Part shown: positions 1 through 9,916 of the stretch, in pieces | Position numbering within the stretch: position 1 is the stretch's first letter | Layout: every line of letters starts with the position of its first letter | Source of the DNA: Cymbomonas tetramitiformis | Taxonomy: Eukaryota; Chlorophyta; Pyramimonadophyceae; Pyramimonadales; Pyramimonadaceae | DNA: 64,000 nt | Direction: 5' to 3' | NCBI GenBank assembly: GCA_001247695.2 | Contig: LGRX02035108.1 | Span: 1-64,000, forward strand | Notes under the pieces: generated by a model | Told to the model about the DNA's origin: nothing | The model's database searches: none | Seen by the model: only the letters and a program-made list of their open reading frames with translations | Position numbers and translations under genes: made by a program

Positions 1-1
1 A

Positions 2-1774
2 GTTTCACCCTCGATCCTTCCCCCACAGAAGCGACAAGCTCGCCCTCCAGAGGACTCGCAGAATTGGCGTGTTCGCGCAGAGTACTCCTCGAAGTACGTC
101 GAGAAGTTTGGACCCTTCGACGTGGACGCCTGTTGTGACCTTGGCGGCCGTAACAGACAGGCGGATCGATTTTGGACAAACTGCCTTTCTGAGAAATGGA
201 GGGGTCTTCGGGTTTGGTGCAATCCCCCGTATAACTCCAAACACATCACTGTGGAGGCAATTCTGAACAAGTACATCGCGGAATGGAAGGCGGACCCGGA
301 GAACACCTCTGCGGTCTTTGTCCTGCCAGACCACCAGTCCAAGCTCCCCGCGTGGCGCATGCTATTCAGGAAGGCTAATATGCAGATCGTAGAGGTTGTC
401 CCTACTCACGACGACAAGGGCGAGCCTAATCAGTTCTTCGAGAACCCAGATGGGAAGGCTTTCGACCTCCGCTGGCCTGTATTGATAGTGCACGCCCCTC
501 CTGCCAAACCTCAGCCAGCACGCGTGAGACATCCGAGAACGACTCCCGCTGTGATAAGGACGGGTGAAGCGGCAGACTTCAGAGACACAATCTCCCAGCA
601 GTCAGACTCGAAGTTCCTGCGTGCACTGAAAGCAGAGTACACCCGAGAGGGGTCACTCCGTTCACTGCGAGAGAAAGTGAAAGCAGCGCCGCATCAATGC
701 CTGCAGGACTTCAGGCTGGTGGGTGAGGTAGTTTGGAGAACCGCAGCAGGAAGGTACCAGTTGGTGCTGGGGGAGGATTCTCCACTTCGGGAGGTAGTGA
801 TTCGTCATGCCCATGAGTCATTGTCCTCAGGTCACACTGGAAGAGACAAAACTCTGGAAAGAGTGCTGCGTCGTTTCTATTGGCGTGGTGCTGCAGAGGA
901 CGTAGGCACCTGGGTAGCGTCCTGCGCAGTGTGCCAATCAGTAAGACCGCGGGGAACTTACCCAGATGGGCTGCTGAATCCTCACAGCATCCCGAACAGA
1001 CCATGGCAAGATGTCGCAGTGGACTTCGTCACCGGCTTGCCAGTATCAGAGAGAGGTAACGGTGCCTTCGTGGCCTTCACGTGCAAGCTGACAAAGATGG
1101 TCCACGTCGTACCAATGAACTTCGGGGACAGCTCTGCGGGTGTAGTGGCCAGGATCTACTTTGACTCGGTGTGGCGCTTACATGGCGCACCTATGAAAAT
1201 CGTCTCTGACCGCGATCCGCGGTTTCAGGATGCCTTCTGGCAAGAACTCATGAGGCTAATGGGTGTAAAAGTGGCTCGCACTACGCCGTACAACCCTAGG
1301 TCTGACGGTCAGGCGGAACACAGCAACAGAGTTATTGAGGACATGCTCAGGTCCTTCGTAGACGCCAATGTGGAGGACTGGGACTTGTACACCACTAACG
1401 TGGAGTTTGCGATCAATGACTCCAGAAGTGAGTCTATTGGCTTCACACCATTTGAGCTGGTGTTTGGGTTCTCGCCGCTGTCACAGTTGGACCTTTTCCT
1501 AGAGGCCGCACAGTCCACCGCTGGGCGACGAACAGGGGGAGTAGGTACCGCACACGAAGTGGCCGCGAAATTTTCGTCGCAGCTGCAGGACGCTAGACAG
1601 CGGTTGGAGCTGGCTCAACAGCGACAGCGCGAGCAGTTTGATCGCAGGCACGGACAGCGGGAGTATGCTGTTGGAGATCTGGTCTGGATAGAAGCGAAAC
1701 ACCTTACAGAGAAGGTGATGGATCGCTCCATCTGTAGGAAGTTGACCAAGCGCTGGCAGGACCGGTTCCTGTGA
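2..1774 (+). CDS. Ty3 pol fragment: N6-adenine-MTase-like domain plus integrase
   Basis: The frame is open from base 2, so this is the C-terminal part of a longer polyprotein. Bases 60-500 encode a domain resembling phage-type DNA N6-adenine methyltransferases: a GPFDVDACCD stretch, then VWCNPPYNSK with the NPPY catalytic motif, then a VFVLPDHQ strand. Bases 800-950 give an integrase zinc-binding module (H-x3-H, then C-x2-C in SCAVCQS). Bases 1010-1450 give the integrase core, with acidic residues visible in DFVTGLP, SDRDPRF and GQAEHSN. The frame stops at 1774 inside the usual integrase tail. The reading resumes in another frame (about 1771-1935, motif RIHDVFAQHRLKPY), which points to a frameshift. 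Integrase identity is firm. The adenine-methyltransferase assignment rests on motif order and one good catalytic motif. Confidence 0.8.
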   Translation, partial: VSPSILPPQKRQARPPEDSQNWRVRAEYSSKYVEKFGPFDVDACCDLGGRNRQADRFWTNCLSEKWRGLRVWCNPPYNSKHITVEAILNKYIAEWKADPENTSAVFVLPDHQSKLPAWRMLFRKANMQIVEVVPTHDDKGEPNQFFENPDGKAFDLRWPVLIVHAPPAKPQPARVRHPRTTPAVIRTGEAADFRDTISQQSDSKFLRALKAEYTREGSLRSLREKVKAAPHQCLQDFRLVGEVVWRTAAGRYQLVLGEDSPLREVVIRHAHESLSSGHTGRDKTLERVLRRFYWRGAAEDVGTWVASCAVCQSVRPRGTYPDGLLNPHSIPNRPWQDVAVDFVTGLPVSERGNGAFVAFTCKLTKMVHVVPMNFGDSSAGVVARIYFDSVWRLHGAPMKIVSDRDPRFQDAFWQELMRLMGVKVARTTPYNPRSDGQAEHSNRVIEDMLRSFVDANVEDWDLYTTNVEFAINDSRSESIGFTPFELVFGFSPLSQLDLFLEAAQSTAGRRTGGVGTAHEVAAKFSSQLQDARQRLELAQQRQREQFDRRHGQREYAVGDLVWIEAKHLTEKVMDRSICRKLTKRWQDRFL

Positions 1775-1961
1775 CCGAACGCTTCTTCAGTGATATGCAG
1801 ATGACCATGCCAGAGGCCGACAGGGGAGCTCCAGTAGCCTACCGCCTACGCCTCCCTCCTCACTGGCGGATACACGACGTGTTCGCTCAACACCGCCTCA
1901 AACCGTACACCAGCGGTCAAGCGCTTTCGCCGCACGCGATCACCTAGCAGTACCTGAAGAG

Positions 1962-3059
1962 GTGGTAGTGGACGGTCAGAAGGAAGCACATGTTGAGCGC
2001 ATCCTTGCACGCCGAGTACGGTCTGTTCGAGGAAAAGAGGTGGAAGAATGGAAAGTTCGCTGGACTGGCTACTCCAAAGCTCATGACCAATGGAGGACGC
2101 GTGACAAACTCGAACGCGGAGGTCCACTTCAACAACTTCGTGAATTTGAACAAGCGAGACTGCGCATGGAAGCACAAGTTCGCGACGAAGCCACTCGGCG
2201 ACGTGAGCAACGTGGCCGTCACTCTGCTCAAGCTGGGATGACACTGGCTCACCTCATCACTAATCCCTGCGATGAGCTGGACCAGCTCGAACAGATGGAA
2301 CAGGATACCCCTCTGCCGTGGGAACGTCAAGAACGCACAGAGGATGGGTCGTTGGCAATGGTGACAGAGCTACTGGCGATCCAGACGGAAGCAACCCGCA
2401 TGCCCAGAATTCTTGTACTTTTCAGTGGTACCGGATCGGTGGAAAGAGAATTCCTAAATTGCTTCCCCTCCGCTTCCGTGGTGACCCTCGACTCCGAACA
2501 CATCTGGCATCCCACACACGTGCAAGACATCCTACAGTGGGACTACAAACAATACCCGCCGGGATTCTTTGATGGCGTTTGGGCCAGTCCCCCCTGCAGA
2601 CAGTACAGTCAAGCGCGCACCACTGGAGGACCCCCTGATCTTCCCCAGGCTGACAAAATCGTACGACGAGCATTGCAGATCATTGACTACTTGGAGCCAA
2701 AACATTGGTTCATGGAGAACCCCAGAGGTCGCTTCCCCAACGCGCTGCGGCTTCGCCCCATGATGCGTCAACTTCCTCCCCCGCTGGTGTGTACCTACTG
2801 CATGTACGGCACGCAGTACATGAAGCCCACCTGCATATGGACGAACTCAGCACCACCCACGCCCCTGCTACGCTGTACTGCTTCGACACCGTGTGCGTGC
2901 AGATGGGCAACCGGTGCTCATCCAGAGACTGCTCAGCTGGGACCTCATCCGCAGCAGACTGGAGCGGGCCAATCCGCGAGCGTATATCCCGTGCCAGCGC
3001 CCCTGCTGCGACAACTTTTCCGACATTTACGCCTCCGCAAGACTGAAGACCCGCTTTAG
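1962..3059 (+). CDS. Chromodomain fused to C5-cytosine DNA methyltransferase
   Basis: The first 70 residues form a chromodomain (HVERILARR, then WKVRWTGYS, then the acidic and basic tail). This domain steers integration of chromoviruses to marked chromatin. After a charged linker, residues from about 147 form a C5 DNA methyltransferase: SAM-binding motif FSGTGSVE, catalytic motif SPPCRQYS with the expected Pro-Cys, motif ENPRGR, a YGTQYMKPT strand, and a C-terminal VPAPLLRQLF helix like that of DCM-type enzymes. All main motifs sit in one frame, so this domain may still be intact even though the upstream integrase tail is frameshifted. Retrotransposon-borne cytosine methyltransferases are known from dinoflagellates and charophytes. 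The phage-like DCM type seen here, in the same polyprotein as an adenine-type domain, is unusual. Confidence 0.8.
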   Translation: MVVDGQKEAHVERILARRVRSVRGKEVEEWKVRWTGYSKAHDQWRTRDKLERGGPLQQLREFEQARLRMEAQVRDEATRRREQRGRHSAQAGMTLAHLITNPCDELDQLEQMEQDTPLPWERQERTEDGSLAMVTELLAIQTEATRMPRILVLFSGTGSVEREFLNCFPSASVVTLDSEHIWHPTHVQDILQWDYKQYPPGFFDGVWASPPCRQYSQARTTGGPPDLPQADKIVRRALQIIDYLEPKHWFMENPRGRFPNALRLRPMMRQLPPPLVCTYCMYGTQYMKPTCIWTNSAPPTPLLRCTASTPCACRWATGAHPETAQLGPHPQQTGAGQSASVYPVPAPLLRQLFRHLRLRKTEDPL

Positions 3060-3247
3060 ATTCCAAGCGGCACCCTCCTTCGTGAAAGTGGTGCCCTGGT
3101 AGCGGCAGGCAAGTTGTGCTCGAAGAGGAACCAGAGAACCTAAGAACTGGAAACAGAAAGGAACCAGAAAACCTAAGAACTGGAACTTAGATGGGTACCT
3201 TAGCGGAGTGATCCCAGGAGGTAGACCACTCCTAAGGGGGGGAGAGT

Positions 3248-4200
3248 TGTGCCCGGAGGCACAGCGTGAGCCGATATGCCTATGCGTCTATATGTGTGTC
3301 ATCGGGGGTAATCTGGGATTGGCACGATGACAGTGAAATTGGGCTTGAAATCACGATGAGAATGAATACCAGATGTCCGGGGTATGACAGTATGACACTA
3401 TGACACTATGATACTATGACACTATAGTAGTATGACAGTACTGTGGGGGGTGTCATCGTGGCACTCAGTCAGACCCTCGAAGAATGGTCAGATTCGCATC
3501 GGGGTTGAAAAGACAATGAAATCGAATATCAGATGTCGGGGCTATGACAGTATGACGGTATGACACTATGACAGTATGACAGTATGACAGTATGACAGTA
3601 CAGTAGTATGACAGTACTGTGGGGCAGTCATCGTGTCAGTCTGTCGACATAGCATCTGAATCGAGAATGACGAATCGGAATTAGAAATGAGATCGGATCG
3701 GGAATTGAACGTTGAGCCGAAGTGTGACATCGGCTCTCGAGTGGTTGACCCTGCAACCTGAGTGACGAGTGAATAAGTGGAGCACTTGAGAAGTGTTTAG
3801 CCTTCAGAACTCGGAACCGAATTATCGTTTGTACCTCAATCTGGCCCTGATCCAGTATATTATAAAATCCGAATTGTGTACCTTTGCACGTTCAATCAAA
3901 AACATATTTCCGAGCATCTGTCGTAGTGCCCCAGGCACACGGCTAACCCCACCGTGCCCAACTAGTTATACCCATTATAACGGTTATACTAGTTATACCA
4001 ATTATAAACGCAACAGCTTCAGCGAGCCACCAGGAAAGCAGATGCCGGCACACACGCCTGAAGGCGAGCCCTTCTGACTGCTGCCCTTACAGGGGCAAAT
4101 CTCACAGGCCCATTCCCTTTTGCGAGTCGAACCCCCGTGAAACACGCGATCAGTGTGGTGCCCCTCAGACAGCCCCTTCCTCACAATCAGTTATCCGCCC
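3248..4200 (+). repeat. Putative 3' LTR (right end unresolved)
   Basis: It starts with TGTGCCCGGAGG directly after a purine-rich tract, as expected for a 3' LTR. It contains a short-period minisatellite and no coding signal. I cannot identify a matching 5' LTR or a target-site duplication inside the window, so the right border is a guess. Confidence 0.45.
3380..3625. repeat. Minisatellite of TATGACAG-type units
   Basis: Two runs (about 3385-3445 and 3545-3620) repeat TATGACAGTATGACA-like units, with an intervening segment that also starts its own copy of TCGGGGTATGACAG. The pattern is an internal duplication within the putative LTR. Confidence 0.8.
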
Positions 4201-6149
4201 GATGACGCTTGTCACGCATTTAATTATACCCCAAAACACGCCAATGCGCTACAGTACGACTCGTCACGACAGCAGCACCCCAGCACAGCGACCACAGACG
4301 CCACCCACAGCGCTTCAGCCACCACGTTCCCCAAAACATCACAATCAGTCATTCAGCAGCACGACAGCCACGTCATCACGTACGACAGCAACTCCAAGGC
4401 CGAGTTATGTTCATTCGGACCTAGCTCTTGTTCATCAAAATGCTTTTCTCTCAAAACTCTCTCAAACAGGATGGCTCTCCACCGGGTGTCACATGAAGTC
4501 CACCGGACCGGGCTGAGCCCATCCACGGCCTTGCGAAGATCGAAGAATATCACAGGCACCACAGCATCTCAGCCGCGCCACGTAGACGAGATCTCCGGGT
4601 CGCCGCGCCGGCTCACAGCTGGCGCCAGCAACGCCGACGAGAACGACGCGAAGCGCTGCGCAGCGCCCCAAGCACGAAAGTGCACAACGACTCGCCACCG
4701 ACGCACCACAGATGACATCGCGTCACAACAACAGCTAGCTTCAAAATGTGGTACCTCAAGAGTCACCAACGGAATGTAGCATTTGGCGACAGTTCAAATG
4801 CGGGAACAGACCACTGATTGGAGGAGGCGAAGCATCGCGAACCGAAAGGTCGCCAAATGCCTCACTGCAGCTGTAGGAAATTAGCTTCTTAAGAGAAATA
4901 GAGACGCTTTTCAAACATTCTGCAGATAACTCCGAACCTTTCAAAATCATCTTGGCCGTGCGTAAGTTTGTATTGTATATATTTTCCGTCACTGAATTTA
5001 CAGCGACTCTGCAAATCCAGACGCACAAAGCCCCCACTTGAATCAGTCAGGGACAGTTTGCTAGGTGCGAGTTCCGTACGCGACGCATAGCATAAAGTCA
5101 GCGAACCCGAATTCGCAACCTCGCTCGCGCAGCCGTAACGCTTAAGCGTAAATTCACACCCGTACAACCGAAGGCGAATCCACAGCCCCGAGGACCGCAG
5201 CTCCACGCAGTCGAGGTAAGCCCAAGGCGCCGTACGGTATGTGAGAGCTTTCCATGTTTTCTCGCGAGGAACGGGCAGACGTGCAGGACTTTGCCATGCC
5301 TACGAGGAGCCTGGAGCACCTTTGAATTCACCTCGCAGCAATACACAGGCGCGCAAAAGTGTACCCTGAATTCATGTGTACGTGCGTGCGTTTGCGGTAT
5401 GTGTGCGTGCCGCAGCTCCGCGCTAACTTCGTTCACTAACGCCACTGCTGCCTTTCTCCTCCGTGTCCGCACGAAGACACCGTCTTCGCCGTTTACATCC
5501 ACTTTTCTTAGCCAAGTTCCCGAGGGAATTCTCAGGTGAGACGCGATATTTCGCACTCCCGTGAATTCCCATCTTGAGAGTGTTGAGAAGGTGTACGGTG
5601 ACGCCGAGACAGCCAGCAAATTTCCTTTCCAACTAGTCTGAATCCAGCGCAAATATGGAGATTCAGCACGCTCGGTTAAGCTTGGCCCCTCGCGTCGACG
5701 TCCCTACTCAACACCTTTGACGACCTTTCAGACGTCAAAGAGACGACCGCTCCTCTTTTCAGGCTGCTTTTTGCCGTTTCTAAGTGGGCATTCACACACT
5801 CTCCGGCCGTATGACTGCCGAGCGGATTCACCACGCTCGACCTCTGCCTGACCACCAAGCAACCTCGACTGCTGTCCGACTGGTTACTTCTACCGACGTG
5901 GCCTGAGCCTTCCCCTGTGACGTCAGTGCCGGCTGTGAGTTTCTGTTTTGGGCATCCCCACTCGGGCCGGTTGGCCCAACTCGGGCGCTGAATTCAACCG
6001 TTTCTGCCAGCCCGAGCAAGCTGTGAATTTGGTCTCCGCTGCCTGCTGACCCTCGACCCCCCTCAGAAGTTGAGCCCACTGATCCACTCGGCCCTCGCTG
6101 CTAAGTCAAGCTATCCTTGTCTGCTCTGGAGGGCTGGAAGTTTTCGAGC
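4200..6149. other. No gene recognised
   Basis: Several ORFs of 60-200 codons exist on both strands, but none has a motif, a biased composition typical of coding DNA, or an obvious splice structure. I see nothing I can name. The 3' end of the methyltransferase-like gene on the minus strand may extend into the right edge. Confidence 0.5.
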
Positions 6150-7893
6150 TCAAGCCGTTCCGTGCCGTTTTTCCTTGAGGATTCCCCACTGATCAGGCGC
6201 CTTTTCGTCAGGTTGCCAGTCAGGGCTTTTGGGGATGCACATAAAACCCTGCGCACTTTCGAGATTCTCATAGTAGGGCCTTTTCCGAAGATTCTGCCGA
6301 GTTTCCTGAACCTTCCACCTTCCGTATATACCTAAAATTTTTCCCCCGTAAACAACCCGCGCGCCCAAACTCCGCCAACCCGCACACCCGAGACCTCAGC
6401 AGCCTGGCCACCACGACGCCCGCCACGACCTTGCGCTGTTCATAATCGCGACAAGTCCCGTTGCGGTTCCCCTCCGTCACGATGTACCCCGGCATTGTCT
6501 TGTACACCTGTGATCCTTCCCCCCCTTTCCCTCCCTTTCAGAAACGTACCAAAAAAGCAAAAATAAAAGGGTGCCTTCAAAGCAACAAGTGTTACATTGA
6601 TCATACCGGATGCTTCAACGCCTTCCAGCCCGCCTCCAAAGCTCGAAGGGCTTCACTGTCGCCTAAGGCACACACAATGGTGTCTCCGTCCACCTTCCCC
6701 AGATCGGCGTATTTATGAACCTCAGACATGCCATCGTTGTTCGCGCACAGCTCGTCCACCTTGACTGCGAACGCATCCCAATCCACCTTCGTGTTGTACC
6801 CGGTCTTGCTCTCATGGCCCCACGGAACATCCGTGATGACCGCCGCCACACAAAACTTATCTTCCGCCGCGTTGTGCGTGATGACGTCCATGGCCCCGAG
6901 AGCTTCGCCCAAGTACAGCTGCAACAGCGGGATGCCTTGGGAGTTCATGGCAACCGATGTCAACACCAACAACTTCTCAGAATCGTCGTGTCCGTGTTGA
7001 TGGATTAACTCCAAAATGTACTCCACCTTCTCATCCTTCACCTTCGTGCCCCGCGTCGTCTTCTTGTTCTTCACCGGTACCACCTTCGGCACCTCCACGG
7101 ACACAATGTTGTGCACATGATGCCGTACACCAGGCTTCAACGCCTCCTCATTCATCTTCAAGAACTGCCCAATTTCAATGCTCTCCTTCACCGGTGCCTT
7201 CTGCTGCGTTCCATTTCGGAGCGTTCCGCCTGCCATCTTCCATTGTCGCAACCCTTCGTAGTCCGGGTTCCCTCGCGACACCCCGACCCAAGGCTTCATC
7301 CATTCCGCACAGGGGGCCGGGCCGTCCTCCATGTCATGCTCATCCTTCTGTTTCTGTTCATCCAACTCACGCCGCTCCTTGTCGCAAATCCAAGCCGCGT
7401 AAGCGGCATCCTCCTCCTCAAAGGCCTGTAACTCTTGACGCAGCTTCCCCATGCCCGCCCTCTTCTTACTTAGAGCCTGTTTCTGCTTCTTTCCTCTTGG
7501 GATATGTCGCCCCGCGTCCTCCCCCGCAAACCAATCCGCCACTTCCTGTCTCTTCCGCTTCCGATCTTCACGTGTTTCACGATCCTCCTCCGACTCCTTT
7601 TCAAAGTCAAACTTTGCTTCCTCCTCCTCATCGTCCTCCTCTTCCTCTTCGTTCTCCTCCTCATCCTTCTCCTCACCATCTTCCTCACCATCCGGTTCCT
7701 CACCATCTTCCTTACCCTTGTCTACCTCCTCACCCCCTTCGCCTTCCTCGTCATCAACATCCCCACCCGACGCACCTTCCTGCTTCTCTTCCTCTTCCTC
7801 GTCAACATCCCCACCCGTATCACCAGCAGCAACTTCCGCAAGGGTCTTGACGCCACTCTCCTGAGCCTCTGCAGCAATCTCCTCCCACGGCAA
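6150..7893 (-). CDS. Beta-class DNA methyltransferase-like gene, spliced, 5' and 3' ends unclear
   Basis: The main exon runs 7893 to 6607. It encodes a very acidic Glu/Asp tract, a basic KKQKQALSKKR patch, and a C-terminal module with ITDVPWG in the position of a DPPW/DPPY methyltransferase motif IV. It ends at donor GTATGA (intron 6606-6508, acceptor CACAG). The next exon (from 6507) continues in phase with VYKTMPGYIV and NRNGTCRDYEQ, like the segment after motif IV in bacterial ParB-linked methyltransferases. A further stretch to about 6150 (PYYENLESAQG) looks coding but needs another splice. I found no GSGTT-like motif I downstream, so the gene may be truncated. No ATG precedes the acidic region in frame: a stop from the fold-back element lies just upstream, so the true first exon is missing or is joined from the ParB-like gene. 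Confidence 0.6.
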
Positions 7894-7895
7894 AA

Positions 7896-9916
7896 GGTTA
7901 TTTCTAGATTAATTTTGGGGCGAAAACTAGATTAAGAATGACAGTGCCTTATTCTAGATTAATTTTGGGTGTGTCATGTCGCAGTCGCATGTCTTCCCGC
8001 TCGATTGTCATCACCACCAAATCACCACCACCAAACCGGACGCATGGTACTCTATTGTCTATATGGTAAAGCTAAACGTTATTGGACACGAAGTGGGAAC
8101 TGATTCCGCGCGATCGAGATGTCATCAGACCTGAGACAGGTCGTCATCGTCATTTCGCCGGATCCGGGGTGCCATGCCATGCCACCGCTGCGAGGTGCAC
8201 ATGGTAAAGCTGCGAACGGTCAAAGGCAAAGGGGAAGGCAAAGGGTTTAAGATTTAGCGGCAGTAGGAATAGTTTTCAGAAGCATATGAAAAGTATTCTA
8301 GTGCTTCTGAAAACTATTCCTACTTCTTCTATATCCTAAACCCTTTGCCTTGCCTTTTACTGCTGCACGCGACCGGCAAGCATCTTTGAAACTTCCGAGT
8401 TTCAAAGATGCGTTTTGTATTTTGGGTGCACCCTAAAATTACAAAACAGCCGAGCGCTTCCCGTTTGTGCGGGATATTCACATTTATTCCATGGCATATT
8501 TCATATGAAATATACACATAAGCACGAAGGCATCGGCCACGCATCTTTGAAACTAACGAGTTTCAAAGATGCGTTTTTGTCATTTGGGTGCGCATACCCA
8601 AATAACAAATCAGCCGAGCGCTTCCCGTTGGCGTGGGGTATCCAACGCTTGAATGTTGAATATTCATTATAATATGAGTTAGCATGCGAGGTTGCAAAGG
8701 CATCGGGACAGAATCTACGAAACTGTCCTATGCCTTTGCCTTTGGGTTTGGGTTCGAACGTACCCAAACCCAAAGATGGCAAACAGCCGAGGGCTTCCCG
8801 TGCGTCCTAGCGCACGAAACTTGGCAAAAATACTGCCAAGATACATATCTTTAAGTTACCTGAAGCTCAAGGCTTCAAGTTACTTGTGCGCGAAACGCGC
8901 AATTTATTTCTAAGGCAGATGTTTTGGGTTTGGGTTCGAACGTGACACCCAAACCCAAAGATGCCAAACAGCCGAGGGCTTCCCGTGCGTCCTAGAGCAC
9001 GAAACTTGGCACAAATACTGCCAAGATACATATCTTTAAGTTACTTGAAGCTCAAGGCTTCAAGTTACTTGTGCGCGAAACGCGCAATTTGTTTCTAAGG
9101 CAGATGTTTTGGGTTTGGGTTCGAACGTGACACCCAAAGATGCCAAACAGCCGAGGGCTTCCCGTGCGTCCTAGAGCACGAAGCTTGGCACAAATACTGC
9201 CAAGGGATATATCTTTAAGTTACCTGAAGCTCAAGGCTTCAAGTTACTTGTGCGCCCAACGCGCAATTTATTTCTAAGGCAGATGTTTTGGGTTCGGGTT
9301 TGGGTTCGAACCCAAACCCAAACCCAAAGATGCCAAGCAGCCGAGGGTTTCCCCTGCGTGTGCATGTGTGTTAATTAATTCATATGAATACATATGAATA
9401 TCCCGCACAAACGGGAAGCGCTCGGCTGTTTTGTAATTTTAGGGTGCACCCAAAATACAAAACGCATCTTTGAAACTCGGAAGTTTCAAAGATGCTTGCC
9501 GGTCGCGTGCAGCAGTAAAAGGCAAGGCAAAGGGTTTAGGATATAGAAGAAGTAGGAATAGTTTTCAGAAGCACTAGAATACTTTCCATATGCTTCTGAA
9601 AACTATTCCTACTGCCGCTAAATCTTAAACCCTTTGCCTTTCCCTTTGCCTTTGACCTTCCGTTCGCAGTTTTACCATGTGCACCTCGGAGCGGTGGCAC
9701 CTCGGATCCGGCGAAATGACGATGACGATGACGACCTGTCTCAGGTCTGATGACATCTCGATCGCGCGGAATCAGTTCCCACTTCGTGCCCAATAAGTAT
9801 AACGTTTACCCTCTATATGACATACGCGGACGACATGTAACGTGTCGTTTAATTCGAAAGTAGGAACTATCATTTTTAATCTAGTTTTCGCCCCAAAGTT
9901 AATCCGGAATAAACCC
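7896..9916. mobile_element. Fold-back element between the ParB-like and methyltransferase genes
   Basis: The ends are inverted repeats of about 50 bp (7896-7947 against 9863-9916, sharing TTTTGGGGCGAAAACTAG, with TTAA at each border). Further in, arms of about 400 bp (roughly 8078-8480 against 9390-9805) are near-perfect inverted copies and contain smaller hairpins such as GCATCTTTGAAAC and its complement. The centre holds a 182-bp tandem repeat. No transposase is present. A TTAA border would fit piggyBac- or Kolobok-type targeting, but the similarity runs a few bases beyond TTAA, so the exact ends are uncertain. The right arm overlaps the last codons and stop of the ParB-like gene. Confidence 0.75.
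8766..9312. repeat. Three 182-bp direct repeats inside the fold-back
   Basis: The units begin near 8766, 8948 and 9131 with CCAAACAGCCGAGGGCTTCC and end with GTTTGGGTTCGAACG. Each contains two self-complementary segments (TTGGCACAAATACTGCCAAG and GCGCGAAACGCGC). Degenerate relatives of the same unit occur at 35.8-36.4 kb. Confidence 0.85.

Larger units (their letters stand above)
1..4200 (+). mobile_element. Ty3/gypsy chromovirus, 3' portion with start of 3' LTR
   Basis: The window opens inside the pol gene of an LTR retrotransposon. In order it shows an adenine-methyltransferase-like domain, integrase, chromodomain and a C5-cytosine methyltransferase. After the last stop at 3059 a purine run (3234-3246) looks like the polypurine tract, and an LTR beginning TGTGCCCGGAGG would start at 3248. 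Integrase followed by a chromodomain is typical of the chromovirus branch of Ty3/gypsy. The two frame changes between 1760 and 1940 show that the copy is decayed. The 5' LTR, gag, protease and reverse transcriptase lie outside the window. I could not fix the right end of the LTR, so the end coordinate is approximate. Confidence 0.8.

Noticed and set aside
4100..4150. tRNA T-arm-like GGGGGTTCGACTC on the minus strand
   Set aside because: No acceptor, D or anticodon stem could be folded around it.
6957..7850. Long plus-strand ORF rich in Pro/His/Ser
   Set aside because: It is the antisense of the acidic exon of the methyltransferase-like gene; low-complexity GAA/GAG codons leave the reverse frame open.
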